Assembly: GCA_025362575.1 (NCBI GenBank)
Contig: JANYIQ010000112.1
Location: 1 to 58,253 of the forward strand
Direction: 5' to 3'
DNA from: Bacteroidia bacterium
Lineage (GTDB): Bacteria; Bacteroidota; Bacteroidia; B-17B0; Aurantibacillaceae
Length of the DNA: 58,253 nt
Below the pieces are notes generated by a model, which made no database searches, was not told where the DNA came from, and was given only the letters and a program-made list of their open reading frames with translations. Below are positions 17,979 through 26,767 of this stretch, piece by piece. Positions within the stretch are counted from its first letter, which is position 1, and every line of letters begins with the position of its first letter. Position numbers and translations under genes: made by a program.

Positions 17979-19526
17979 TTATTCCAATATTTCAACAACA
18001 GTGTCTAATTGAAGAAGATCCGAAGTTTTTTTCCGGACGCTTTCACAAAACTGAGCATCATCATTAAGTTTTTTACCGTAAGATGGGATCATCTCTTTAA
18101 GCTTGGCTTGCCACAAAGGAGAATCAACGCGATCTTTGAAACATTTTCTCAAAACATCGAGCATTACAGAAGCAGAAACCGAAGCTCCCGGAGAAGCCCC
18201 TAATAATGCCGCAATCGAGCCATCGGCTGCACTTACGATCTCTGTTCCAAACTCCAACACACCGCCGCCAACATGATCATGATCTTTTTTAATGACCTGA
18301 ACGCGCTGACCTGCTTCTTCCAATTTCCAATCTTCCATTTTTGCTGATGGAACAAATTTCTGTAATGCTTCTAAACGTTCTTCCGGTGTTTGACGTACCT
18401 GATCGATCAAATATTTTGTCAACGGAATATTATGCAAACCCACCGACATCATTGGGAGTAAATTGCTTACCTGTAAAGAGCCCGGAAGATCCATCAATGA
18501 ACCATGTTTCAAAAATTTAGTTGAGAATCCGGCGAAAGGTCCGAATAGCAACGCGCGTTTTCCATTAATGATACGTGTATCTAAATGCGGCACCGACATA
18601 GGCGGAGCGCCAACTTCGGCAAGGCCATAAACTTTTGTGGAGTGTTGTTTAATGACTTCATCATTTTGACATACGAGCCATTGTCCACTCACCGGAAAGC
18701 CACCAAAACCATTGCCTTCAGGAATGTTTGCGTCTTCTAATAAGGGTAGAGAGCCACCGCCTGCACCAATAAAAATAAATTTAGCTTCAACGGTTCGGGT
18801 CTCATGTTTCACAAGATCTTTTGCTTCCATTTCCCAATGCCCATCTGATTTTCTTTTTTCCAAAAAATTAACCTGATGTTGCATGTGCATTTTAACGCCG
18901 GGTAATGAAGCCAGGTGGGCAAATAGTTTTCGGGTCAGTTCACCAAAATTCACATCCGTACCAAGATCCACTCTTGTAAGCGCTACTTTATCCTGAGAAG
19001 TGCGGCCTTCCATCATTAAAGGGATCCAGGCTTTCAGTAAGTTTTTATCTTCAGTATAGGTCATATCCTTGAATAAAGGATGTTGGCTTAATAACTCAAA
19101 ACGTTTCTTTAAATAATTAACGTTATGTTCTCCCCACACAAAACTCATATGCGGAACAGAATTAATAAAATGCTGAGGATCTTTTATATAATTTTTTTCT
19201 AATAAGTATGACCACAATTGTTTTGATACTTCAAATTGCTCAGCAATTTTAAATGCTTTGGATGTATCAATATTTCCACCTTCTTTTTCAGGAGTATAAT
19301 TTAATTCACAGAAAGCCGAATGTCCGGTACCTGCATTGTTCCATGCGTCTGAACTTTCGCCTGCAACAATATCAAGGCGTTCGTATATTTCAATTTTAAG
19401 ATGCGGCTCTAATTCTTTTAATAGAATGCCAAGGGTGGCACTCATAATTCCGGCTCCAATTAAAATAACATCAGGATGAGAAGTAGGCTCATGATGAATG
19501 TGGAATAAATGCGACATGGTAGACAT
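17979..19526 (-). CDS. mqo: Malate:quinone oxidoreductase
   Basis: This 515-residue FAD enzyme oxidises malate to oxaloacetate and passes electrons to the quinone pool at the inner face of the cytoplasmic membrane. The N-terminal dinucleotide motif VILIGAGIMSATLG lies at residues 20-33, followed by the Mqo-specific block AGESSDAWNNAGTGHSA (55-71). The segment GASPGASVSA near the C-terminus is also typical. Length is normal for the family. It is preceded by its own intergenic region (19527-19588), so it appears to be a single-gene unit. It would replace or support a soluble malate dehydrogenase in the TCA cycle. Confidence 0.97.
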   Translation of the reverse strand: MSTMSHLFHIHHEPTSHPDVILIGAGIMSATLGILLKELEPHLKIEIYERLDIVAGESSDAWNNAGTGHSAFCELNYTPEKEGGNIDTSKAFKIAEQFEVSKQLWSYLLEKNYIKDPQHFINSVPHMSFVWGEHNVNYLKKRFELLSQHPLFKDMTYTEDKNLLKAWIPLMMEGRTSQDKVALTRVDLGTDVNFGELTRKLFAHLASLPGVKMHMQHQVNFLEKRKSDGHWEMEAKDLVKHETRTVEAKFIFIGAGGGSLPLLEDANIPEGNGFGGFPVSGQWLVCQNDEVIKQHSTKVYGLAEVGAPPMSVPHLDTRIINGKRALLFGPFAGFSTKFLKHGSLMDLPGSLQVSNLLPMMSVGLHNIPLTKYLIDQVRQTPEERLEALQKFVPSAKMEDWKLEEAGQRVQVIKKDHDHVGGGVLEFGTEIVSAADGSIAALLGASPGASVSASVMLDVLRKCFKDRVDSPLWQAKLKEMIPSYGKKLNDDAQFCESVRKKTSDLLQLDTVVEILE

Positions 19527-19588
19527 AAGAAATGCTTTTAAAATTCAATACTAATTTACGAAATTCTTAGAAATGGGGCAAACGACCT

Positions 19589-19975
19589 TTAATTCGTATT
19601 CATGTATAGTTCAGTGGGAAGGTCTTTTTTGTAATAACCTGTAGCAGTTGAATAGATACTGCCCGGAACTGAAAGGTAGATCACATCCCACTTTGCTCTT
19701 TGTTTTGCTGTTTTATGTATCGAGAAATGACCGTCTGCATCGGTTGTTCCTTCAGCTATTTTTGTGAAAGCACCTGTGCAGATCAAACCGTTTTCGGGAG
19801 TTTTATCGCAAGTATATAATGTAATTGTAATGCCCGAAACAGGATCTTTTTGTTTGGCGTGTAACGAATCATAAACTATACCATCATAAGATATTTCAAC
19901 CTCTTTCTTACAGCTCAAATTTGAAAGTGACGCAATAAGAAACAGAACAACGAATATTTTGAAGAGTATTTTCAT
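19589..19975 (-). CDS. Putative lipoprotein with a carboxypeptidase-regulatory-like domain
   Basis: The 128-residue protein has a lipoprotein signal with lipobox SNLSC (Cys22), followed by KKEVE. The mature part reads as one small beta-sandwich: GIVYDSLHAKQKDPVSGITITLY, then TTDADGHFSIHK, the usual start and turn of a carboxypeptidase-regulatory-like fold. No catalytic residues are evident. It is probably an outer-membrane or periplasmic lipoprotein of unknown role. The nearest neighbour downstream is mqo, and upstream is the IS200-like element. Confidence 0.7.
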   Translation of the reverse strand: MKILFKIFVVLFLIASLSNLSCKKEVEISYDGIVYDSLHAKQKDPVSGITITLYTCDKTPENGLICTGAFTKIAEGTTDADGHFSIHKTAKQRAKWDVIYLSVPGSIYSTATGYYKKDLPTELYMNTN

Positions 19976-20006
19976 GTATTATTATGTATGCTTTAAACAG
20001 TTTATA

Positions 20007-20564
20007 ACTCCGCACTTTAGTGCGGAGTGTTATGTGAAAAAGAAAGGGCTTTAGCCCTGACCTGTTGCCTTGTATTCTTTAAGAAAACTTTCGTACTCTT
20101 CCATAAAGGTAGTTTTTTTATGATGTTCTTCCTGATTATTTATATAAGCCTTGGCGTAATCAATTTGAGATTCACTTACACTCGAAGCATAATATTCATC
20201 AGCCCATTCAAATTTTTCAGTTGTTATTTTGTTCTTATTAATCCAAAAAGCAGATTCTCCTTTTATTAACTGAAGAACTTTAGAAATACTCATTTCTGTA
20301 TTTAAACCAAACAAACAATGAAGATGATCTTGATATCCATTAATTGAAAGAATAAAAATTTCTTTTTGTTTTGCGTTTTCTTTTATATGATCAATTATTT
20401 TGTTTTTTATTTCTTTGGTTAAATAAGGATATCTGTTTTTTGTTCCCCAAACTGCATGAATCCAAACTTTTACAAACGCCATTTTAATATCTCTTTAGTT
20501 ATACTTATCAGGGCTAAAGCCCTTGTTGTTTCTATCTGTTATACTCCGCCCTAAAGGGCGGAGT
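20007..20564 (-). mobile_element. IS200/RAYT-like element with nested hairpin ends
   Basis: One single-domain transposase gene is enclosed by two pairs of hairpins. On the low-coordinate side these are ACTCCGCAC-TTTA-GTGCGGAGT (20007-20028) and AGGGCT-TT-AGCCCT (20045-20058). On the high-coordinate side these are AGGGCT-AA-AGCCCT (20510-20523) and ACTCCGCCCT-AA-AGGGCGGAGT (20543-20564). Thus both sides carry the same two hairpin types in mirror order. IS200/IS605 elements and REP-associated transposases recognise such hairpins as single-stranded DNA. Confidence 0.75.
20051..20482 (-). CDS. Y1-type (HUH) transposase of the IS200/RAYT group
   Basis: The 143-residue protein starts MAFVKVWIHAVWGTKNRYP, as TnpA-like Y1 transposases do. 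The HUH metal motif is HLH at 53-55 (GYQDHLHCLFGL). The nucleophile tyrosine is most likely Tyr113 in AYINNQEEHH, with Gln117. The domain should nick and join single-stranded DNA at hairpin ends. The stop codon lies inside one end hairpin, as if the gene and ends evolved together. The protein appears complete, so the element may still be mobile. Length and motif fit both IS200 TnpA and short RAYT proteins. Confidence 0.9.
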   Translation of the reverse strand: MAFVKVWIHAVWGTKNRYPYLTKEIKNKIIDHIKENAKQKEIFILSINGYQDHLHCLFGLNTEMSISKVLQLIKGESAFWINKNKITTEKFEWADEYYASSVSESQIDYAKAYINNQEEHHKKTTFMEEYESFLKEYKATGQG

Positions 20565-20652
20565 TATTACTTCTCTTCTGTAGTCTCTGCTCTAATCTTC
20601 GAAGTTGTTATTTCTATTTTGTAGTCGCACACCTTAAAAGGAGGAGTTATTA
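20560..20652. repeat. Direct repeat next to the IS200/RAYT element, possible decayed hairpin copy
   Basis: GGAGTTATTA occurs at 20560-20569, at the outer edge of the element hairpin, and again at 20643-20652. The second copy follows CACACCTTAAAAGGA, a degenerate form of the GCCCTAAAGGGCGGA hairpin. This looks like a third, mutated REP-type unit beside the element. The second copy overlaps the stop region of the next minus-strand gene. Confidence 0.45.
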
Positions 20653-21006
20653 TTTCACCTCTACAACAAACCTGCTAAATTTTGAGCTTTTGTTATAGGT
20701 ATTCAAAGCAAAACTCAGTGTATCCATACCAGGCTTAAGTGCAGTAAAATTAAAGTAAATTCCTTTTTCGTTACCGTGCCAAATGGCATTTCCTGTTTCT
20801 AAGATATTAGCATTATGATGATCTTCATCAAACTTCCATGCCTCGCCATCAGAATGATTTTCGGGGAGATTAACAATGAATTTTTCTCCCATCTTAAATG
20901 TATTAACCTGAGGAAAACTTTTGTCGACTTTTTTTTGAGAGCAGGAAGAAAGGAGTAAGAAGATAGTTGGCAGTAGCAGTTGGCAGTATATAAACAGATT
21001 TCGCAT
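20650..21006 (-). CDS. Lipoprotein with possible chagasin-like (I42 protease inhibitor) domain
   Basis: The 118-residue protein has a lipoprotein signal with lipobox LLSSC (Cys22). The mature sequence follows the order of chagasin-type inhibitors: GEKFIVNLPEN, a short loop with W (GEAWKF in place of TTGYxW), then GIYFNFTALKPGMDTLSFAL and a final strand FSRFVVEV. The loop motif NPTTGY is not kept, so the call is tentative. ATG at 21006 is preferred to the in-frame TTG at 21012. Part of the signal-peptide code is an 11-bp direct repeat (20965-20988). The 3' end overlaps a decayed hairpin repeat. Confidence 0.6.
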   Translation of the reverse strand: MRNLFIYCQLLLPTIFLLLSSCSQKKVDKSFPQVNTFKMGEKFIVNLPENHSDGEAWKFDEDHHNANILETGNAIWHGNEKGIYFNFTALKPGMDTLSFALNTYNKSSKFSRFVVEVK

Positions 21007-21010
21007 TAGC

Positions 21011-21039
21011 AATCCTTTTAAATCCTTATAATCCTTTTA
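21011..21039. repeat. Short tandem repeat of AATCCTTTTA
   Basis: Three units, AATCCTTTTA, AATCCTTAT and AATCCTTTTA, lie head to tail between rny and the lipoprotein gene, just upstream of the lipoprotein start. They look like the short oligonucleotide repeats scattered in many Bacteroidota genomes. Confidence 0.6.
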
Positions 21040-21068
21040 AATCTGTGTTCTATTGCCTCTAAAAAAAC

Positions 21069-22619
21069 CTACTTAGCATAAGCCGTAGCTCTTGTTTCGC
21101 GAATAACAGTCACCTTTACTTGTCCGGGATAGGTCATTTCGGTTTGTATCTTCTGCGAAATATTAAATGCTAACTCTTCAGCTTTTGCATCCGAAACTTT
21201 TTCGCTGGTTACAATAACACGTAATTCTCTTCCTGCCTGAATGGCGTATGTTTTTTCTACACCTTCATACGATAAAGCTACAGTTTCAAGATCCCGTAAA
21301 CGTTTCATATATTGCTCTGCAACTTCACGGCGAGCGCCCGGTCTTGCACCGCTTATCGCATCACACACCTGAATGATGGGTGAATATAAGTTGGTCATTT
21401 CGATCTCGTCGTGGTGAGCACCAATGGCGTTACAAACTTCAGGTTTCTCTTTATATTTTTCGGCCAGCTTCATTCCTAATAAAGCATGTGGCAATTCAGG
21501 TTCTTCATCAGGTACTTTACCAATATCATGAAGTAATCCTGCGCGTTTTGCAACTTTAGGATTTAGTCCCATCTCACTCGCCATGATAGCACAAAGGTTT
21601 GCTACCTCGCGACTGTGTTGTAATAAATTTTGTCCGTAAGAAGAGCGGTATTTCATTCTTCCCACCATACGAATTAATTCAGGATGTAAACCGTGAATAC
21701 CAAGATCTATGCAAGTACGTTTTCCGGTCTCCACAATTTCTTCATCGATCATCTTCTTCGTTTTCTCAACTACTTCTTCAATACGTGCAGGGTGAATACG
21801 ACCATCGCTTACCAATTGATGTAAAGCTAAACGCGCGATCTCGCGACGAATAGAATCGAAACAAGATAAGGTAATGGCATCAGGAGTATCATCAACAATG
21901 ATCTCAACTCCTGTGGCAGCTTCTATGGCACGGATGTTACGACCTTCACGACCAATAATTCTCCCTTTCATTTCATCACCTTCAATGTGGAACACAGTAA
22001 CTGAGTTCTCAATGGCGGTTTCAGTAGCTACACGTTGTATGGATTGAATGATGATCTTTTTAGCTTCTTTATTGGCGGTTAGTTTCGCCTCATCCATTAT
22101 GTCTTTAATATATGACATGGCCTGAGTTTTTGCTTCCGCTTTAACGCTTTCTACTAATTGCGCTTTGGCATCATCTGCTTTCAAGCCCGATACTTTTTCA
22201 AGCATGTCAACCTGTTTGCGGTGCAATTGTTCAATGGCTTCGTTACGCTGTTTGTAAAGTTCCATTTGCTGGTTCGCCTGACTGCGGTGACCATCAATTT
22301 CTTTCTCTTTACGGGTAACTTCTTCGATCTTTTTGCTAAGCTCAGTATCCTTTTGCTTTAAGCGGTTCTCGGTCTGACTAACCACCTGGTTTCTTTCGTT
22401 AACGGCTTTTTCGTGTTCCAACTTAAGCTGTAAGAATTTTTCCTTGGCTTGAAGGATCTTTTCCTGTTTTATGGCTTCGGCCTTAACTTCAGCTTCTTTA
22501 ATATTATTCTCTTTTTCTTTTTTTGCAGCGCCGTTAATTCGGGAATTAGCAATAATGAACCCTATAACTATGCCAAGAATGATCCCGGCGGCAATAAATA
22601 CAATCTCTAACACATTCAT
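21069..22619 (-). CDS. rny: Ribonuclease Y
   Basis: The 516-residue membrane-anchored endoribonuclease starts RNA decay. It has one N-terminal membrane segment (about 4-24), a long charged coiled coil (30-200), a KH RNA-binding domain with [15 protein letters not shown] (219-233), and an HD hydrolase domain with His335, LLHDIGK (His364, Asp365) and AHHDE. The order and length are those of RNase Y. I chose the ATG at 22619 because the upstream 11 codons (from 22652) are not conserved and would disturb the membrane anchor. It lies downstream of zapA, separated by a hairpin terminator with nine U residues. Confidence 0.97.
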   Translation of the reverse strand: MNVLEIVFIAAGIILGIVIGFIIANSRINGAAKKEKENNIKEAEVKAEAIKQEKILQAKEKFLQLKLEHEKAVNERNQVVSQTENRLKQKDTELSKKIEEVTRKEKEIDGHRSQANQQMELYKQRNEAIEQLHRKQVDMLEKVSGLKADDAKAQLVESVKAEAKTQAMSYIKDIMDEAKLTANKEAKKIIIQSIQRVATETAIENSVTVFHIEGDEMKGRIIGREGRNIRAIEAATGVEIIVDDTPDAITLSCFDSIRREIARLALHQLVSDGRIHPARIEEVVEKTKKMIDEEIVETGKRTCIDLGIHGLHPELIRMVGRMKYRSSYGQNLLQHSREVANLCAIMASEMGLNPKVAKRAGLLHDIGKVPDEEPELPHALLGMKLAEKYKEKPEVCNAIGAHHDEIEMTNLYSPIIQVCDAISGARPGARREVAEQYMKRLRDLETVALSYEGVEKTYAIQAGRELRVIVTSEKVSDAKAEELAFNISQKIQTEMTYPGQVKVTVIRETRATAYAK

Positions 22620-22636
22620 AATTTCAAATTTTAAGT

Positions 22637-22688
22637 AAAAAAAAACGCACAAAAATCATCCGGTTCAATACGGGATAAACTTTGTGCG
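22637..22688 (-). terminator. Intrinsic terminator between zapA and rny (minus strand)
   Basis: On the minus strand CGCACAAA (22681-22688 in plus coordinates, complement) pairs with TTTGTGCG (22646-22653), with further partial pairing in the loop (ATCCCG with CCGGAT), followed by nine U residues (22637-22645). The hairpin ends 18 bases before the rny start, so it can stop or attenuate zapA transcripts entering rny. Confidence 0.82.
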
Positions 22689-22712
22689 CGAAATCTTGTT
22701 CTTGAAGAATGT

Positions 22713-23021
22713 TTACTCTTCTATATTTTTGATGTTGGTCATATGTTGTACTAACATGGCTTCCACATCATTAAATAAGTGTTTCAAATGACTTAATTCT
22801 TTCTCAGAATCTTCGGCTTTTTTATAGAACTCCGCAACTAAATGCAGCATTACCATAGCCATCACATCCTTTTTATCTTTAACCGCGTAAGTTTTTTCGA
22901 ACTCTGCGATTTTAGTATTTATCAAGCTAACAACCCTAACTACGTTTTCCTCGTCTTCGGTTTTAACTTTAAGTGGATATAATCCACCAGCTATTTCTAC
23001 TTTTATACTAACCTCGCTCAT
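22713..23021 (-). CDS. zapA: Cell division protein ZapA
   Basis: The 102-residue protein begins MSEVSIKVEIAGGLYPLKV, the beta-strand start of ZapA, followed by EENVVRVVSLINTKIAEFE and a C-terminal coiled coil. ZapA binds FtsZ and bundles its filaments at midcell. ATG at 23021 is preferred to a TTG one codon upstream. It lies 23 bases after the long coiled-coil gene and before rny, the usual Bacteroidota neighbourhood (coiled-coil protein, zapA, rny). Confidence 0.93.
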   Translation of the reverse strand: MSEVSIKVEIAGGLYPLKVKTEDEENVVRVVSLINTKIAEFEKTYAVKDKKDVMAMVMLHLVAEFYKKAEDSEKELSHLKHLFNDVEAMLVQHMTNIKNIEE

Positions 23022-23044
23022 CAAAACCTACAAAGGTGTTAAAA

Positions 23045-25318
23045 TTAAGCACTTAACAAAGCAATACATTTATCAATTTCACGCACCAATTCGTTGATCT
23101 GCTTCTTCATGCCGGCTTTTTCATTTCCACTGCCATCAGAAGACTTAGCTAATATAACATTCTTTCTGTGATTATTCAAATCATTAACATTAATGCTTTG
23201 TGAATCAATCTCTTGCGAAAGACTTCCGATGCAATCGTTCATCTTTAACAGCTGATTGGTCATTTCTTCCTTCTCATTTAACAGGCCTAATTTTTCATCA
23301 TTTAAAGCGTCTATTTGTTTAAATAAGCGGTCGATGTACTCATCCTGTTCTGCATTGTTTTTAGTTGATGACTTTAAAGTTGTCATCTCATTTTCATACC
23401 AGGTAATTTTTGAATTCAGGGTTTCAATATCTGTTTTGAAATTATCGGTAATGCTTTGAAGTTCGTTTAACTGAAGTGACAAACTTTCTTTTTCGGAATT
23501 AACGCTGTTGAATTTGTTTTCCCACTCCGTTAATTGTTCTGAAATTGAAGAAGAAGATGCTAATTGAGCAGCTAATTCAGAAACTTCTGATTTCAACTGA
23601 GTGTTCTCATTCAGTAAACCGGCATTATTTGCAGTTAAGGCGGTGATCTCAAAATTCTTGGTATCTAAAGCATCTTTAAGATCAACCAATCTTCCTTTTT
23701 TAGTATTGCTTACTTCTTCAAGTTCTGCTTTTAGTAATGCCAATTCTGCTTCCTGAGCTTCAACTTTATCTTGAGCTAAATCAATTTCATTGATCAAGCT
23801 TGTGTTTTCTGTAAGTAATTTCTGGAATTCTACTTGTTGAGCAGATAATTGCTGTTGTGTAGAAATTTCTAATTCAGATTTAAAGCTTTCAAATGTTCCG
23901 GCTGTTTCGCTGTTAGCTAAATTTAATTTTTCTATCTCACCATTCAATCTTTCGATCTCTGATTTAGTGTAACCTAATTCTGCTGATTTAGAAGAAACCG
24001 ATGATGTTAACTCTGCAATTGAATTGTTCTTTAATTCCAGTTCAGCTTTTAATTCAGAAACAGTTTCGCTTAATTTGCTCAATTCGTTATTCAACGACTG
24101 TACTTGCTCACTTTGCGATTGCTGCTGAATGCTTTTGTAAGTTTCGAATTCAGAAGTTAAGGTATCATGTTTTTCATTTTGAGAAGCGATCTCGCTGTTC
24201 TTAATGTCAATGTCACGGGAAAGGTCTTCGATCTTTGTGTTCTGCTCATCAATATGGAACACCAGTTCGCGGATCTTTTCTTTGAAGTGTTCGTTCTCTA
24301 AAACAAATTTGCTAAGATCTTCAGTTAATTTGCTGTTCTGACTGTTGGCATGTATCAATGTATTTGATAAACGCTCTTCATATTCAGCTTTGATGCTTTC
24401 GTTCTCGGTAGCCGCTAAAGAGATCAACATGTTGATCTGTGTTTCCTGCTCATCAATTAAACTTACTTCTTTATTAGTATAAGCTAAAGTTAATTCTTCA
24501 ACCGTTGAATTTAATCTTGATTCGAAATCCGATGACTGAGAATCTAATTCATTTCTTAAAGAAGCTAACTGAGATTCAAAATTTGCGTTACTTTCGGCCT
24601 CCTGCTTATTAAAGGTATCAACCAAACGTGCTAATTTACCTTCGTACTCATTCTTTAAAGATTCGATCTCGGTTGAATTTAAACTCCAGATCTCAGCTAA
24701 TTTAGTTTCGTAACTGCTGGTTAAGGTATCAAGTTCCTCAGTATATTCTGCTTTTAATAAAGTAATTTCAGATTCGTGAGTGGCCGACAGGTCTGCTTCT
24801 TTTTCAGCCATCATTTGGGTGAACGAATTGATCTTTTGATCGTACTCTTCACGTACACCCATTTCGCGGTAGTGTGCACCTGAACGTAATTCTTCAATTT
24901 GTTTTCCTAATTCTGTTCTTACTGCCTGAATTTCTTCGGCAGAAGTATTTTTTAACGAAGCAATTTTTTCTTCGTACTCACCGGCTATCTCATTTAAACG
25001 GGTGTTTAAATTTTCAATCTCAGTTAAGTAAGAAGCAATTTCTTCCTGCTTAGCATGTAGTTGATCTTTTATCGTGTTACGTAGATCTTTGAACGAAGTT
25101 AATTCGTTCTTGTAATTTAAGTTATCACGTTCCATTACGGTCATCTTAGTATTTAAAACATCAATGGTAACCTGCAAACGCTTGCAGTCTTCATCGCGTT
25201 CTATTAACTGATTACGGTAATCACTTAACGATCGTTTTAGTTCGTTAAACTCTTTGCGTAATAGCACATCAGTGTCTAAAACTTGCTGTAATTCTGATTT
25301 TAAATTGTCTACGTTCAT
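23045..25318 (-). CDS. Very long coiled-coil protein upstream of zapA
   Basis: The 757-residue protein is almost entirely predicted coiled coil: Glu, Lys, Leu, Ser and Asn rich with heptad leucines, no signal peptide, no membrane segment and few Pro or Cys. The last 20 or so residues, KKQINELVREIDKCIALLSA, resemble the end of the short (about 100-residue) coiled-coil protein that I recall sitting directly upstream of zapA in other Bacteroidota. This gene occupies that place but is several times longer. It is probably a ZapA-linked division scaffold, by position only. SMC-like ATPase motifs are absent. Confidence 0.75.
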   Translation of the reverse strand: MNVDNLKSELQQVLDTDVLLRKEFNELKRSLSDYRNQLIERDEDCKRLQVTIDVLNTKMTVMERDNLNYKNELTSFKDLRNTIKDQLHAKQEEIASYLTEIENLNTRLNEIAGEYEEKIASLKNTSAEEIQAVRTELGKQIEELRSGAHYREMGVREEYDQKINSFTQMMAEKEADLSATHESEITLLKAEYTEELDTLTSSYETKLAEIWSLNSTEIESLKNEYEGKLARLVDTFNKQEAESNANFESQLASLRNELDSQSSDFESRLNSTVEELTLAYTNKEVSLIDEQETQINMLISLAATENESIKAEYEERLSNTLIHANSQNSKLTEDLSKFVLENEHFKEKIRELVFHIDEQNTKIEDLSRDIDIKNSEIASQNEKHDTLTSEFETYKSIQQQSQSEQVQSLNNELSKLSETVSELKAELELKNNSIAELTSSVSSKSAELGYTKSEIERLNGEIEKLNLANSETAGTFESFKSELEISTQQQLSAQQVEFQKLLTENTSLINEIDLAQDKVEAQEAELALLKAELEEVSNTKKGRLVDLKDALDTKNFEITALTANNAGLLNENTQLKSEVSELAAQLASSSSISEQLTEWENKFNSVNSEKESLSLQLNELQSITDNFKTDIETLNSKITWYENEMTTLKSSTKNNAEQDEYIDRLFKQIDALNDEKLGLLNEKEEMTNQLLKMNDCIGSLSQEIDSQSINVNDLNNHRKNVILAKSSDGSGNEKAGMKKQINELVREIDKCIALLSA

Positions 25319-25558
25319 GCCTGTTAATTTATTTTTGCGAAATGGTTAAATTACTTTGGTTAAAAATAGACATACTATAACCTCGAAATCTCCGACATAG
25401 GCATTATGTCTCAACACGTTAATGTTAATTAAGTGAAGGGCTATTAAAAATGCATTGTTAATAACAATGGACCTACAAATCTTCAAAAATGCTTGTGTTT
25501 TGAGCTATTTCAAAGCAATTATTTCGTTTCTTTGTGTCGTAAACAAAGCATTGTAGCC

Positions 25559-26767
25559 ATGATTCCTTTTTCACCGCCCCGAATCGACGATAAGATCTGT
25601 AACGAAGTTGTTGCGGCTTTAAAGTCGGGTTGGATAACAACCGGACCAAGAACCAAAGATTTCGAAAAACGCATTACGGCTTATTGCGGTAATAAGAATA
25701 CGCTTTGTTTGAACTCTGCAACTGCAGGTTTAGAGATCATGCTGCGCTGGTTTGGTGTTGAAGCGGGCGATGAGGTTATTTTGCCGGCTTATACTTACAG
25801 TGCTACAGCCAATGTTATTGTGCACTGCGGAGCCACTCCGGTTTTTGTGGATGTTAACGCCAACGATTTCAATATTAGTGTAGCCGCCATCGAAAAGGCG
25901 ATCACTCCAAAAACAAAAGTCATCATGCCGGTTGATTTTGCCGGTTTCCCTTGTGATTTTAATGAGATCAATGCTCTCGCTGTAAGACATAATACAAAAT
26001 TCTCTCCTAAAAACGATATTCAAAAACAATTGGGCCGCATTCTCATTTTAGCCGATGCTGCTCATTCTTTCGGTGCTTCATACAACGGCAAAAAAAGCGG
26101 GAGCCTTTGCGATGTTTCTGTATTTTCATTTCATGCCGTTAAAAATTTAAGTACCGCTGAGGGTGGGGCCATTGCACTTAATTTACCTGAACCTTTTAAT
26201 AACGAAGAGGTATATAAGTATCTGTGCATTAAAACACTCCATGGGCAGAATAAAGATGCTTTGGCAAAAACCCAAAAAGGAAACTGGAAGTACGATATCG
26301 TTGAAGCTGGTTATAAATGTAACATGACGGATCTATGCGCTGCCATTGGTTTAGTGGAGCTTGAGCGTTACGATAATGACACGTTGATAAAACGTCGCCA
26401 TATCTTTGATCTGTATACTGAAACATTTTCTAAGGATGCACGTTTTATCATACCTGAATATCAAACGGCACAAAAAACAGGATGTTACCATTTATACCCT
26501 TTACGCATTAAAGGAATCAGCGAAGTTCAGCGCGATGCCATTATTAAAGAGATCTTTGATCAGGACGTTTCGGTGAACGTGCATTTTATTCCTGTGCCGG
26601 CCATGAGTTTTTACAAAGGCATGGGTTACGACATTAAAAATTATCCAACCACTTACGATAATTATAGCCGCGAAATTACCTTACCGGTGTTTTACGATCT
26701 TAACGATGAGTTGGTAAGTACCGTAATTAAAGCGGTAATTAATGCTGTTAATAAAGTATTGTGCTAA
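25559..26767 (+). CDS. DegT/DnrJ/EryC1/StrS-family PLP-dependent sugar aminotransferase
   Basis: The 402-residue protein has GWITTGPRTKDFE at the start, the glycine-rich CLNSATAGLEIML segment, ILADAAHSFGA with PLP-binding Asp166, and the Schiff-base lysine Lys195 in SFHAVKNLSTAEGG. These are the marks of nucleotide-sugar aminotransferases that convert a keto-sugar to an amino-sugar. I chose ATG at 25559 because MIPFSPP is the usual family start; a longer frame from 25493 adds 22 unconserved residues. Its 3' end overlaps the phosphoglycosyl transferase gene by seven bases, so it likely makes the sugar that enzyme transfers. Confidence 0.93.
   Translation: MIPFSPPRIDDKICNEVVAALKSGWITTGPRTKDFEKRITAYCGNKNTLCLNSATAGLEIMLRWFGVEAGDEVILPAYTYSATANVIVHCGATPVFVDVNANDFNISVAAIEKAITPKTKVIMPVDFAGFPCDFNEINALAVRHNTKFSPKNDIQKQLGRILILADAAHSFGASYNGKKSGSLCDVSVFSFHAVKNLSTAEGGAIALNLPEPFNNEEVYKYLCIKTLHGQNKDALAKTQKGNWKYDIVEAGYKCNMTDLCAAIGLVELERYDNDTLIKRRHIFDLYTETFSKDARFIIPEYQTAQKTGCYHLYPLRIKGISEVQRDAIIKEIFDQDVSVNVHFIPVPAMSFYKGMGYDIKNYPTTYDNYSREITLPVFYDLNDELVSTVIKAVINAVNKVLC

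Noticed and set aside
22620-22712. A 6S RNA gene between zapA and rny, as found near zapA in other bacteria.
   Set aside because: The gap is only 93 bases and is filled by a terminator-type hairpin, too short for 6S RNA.
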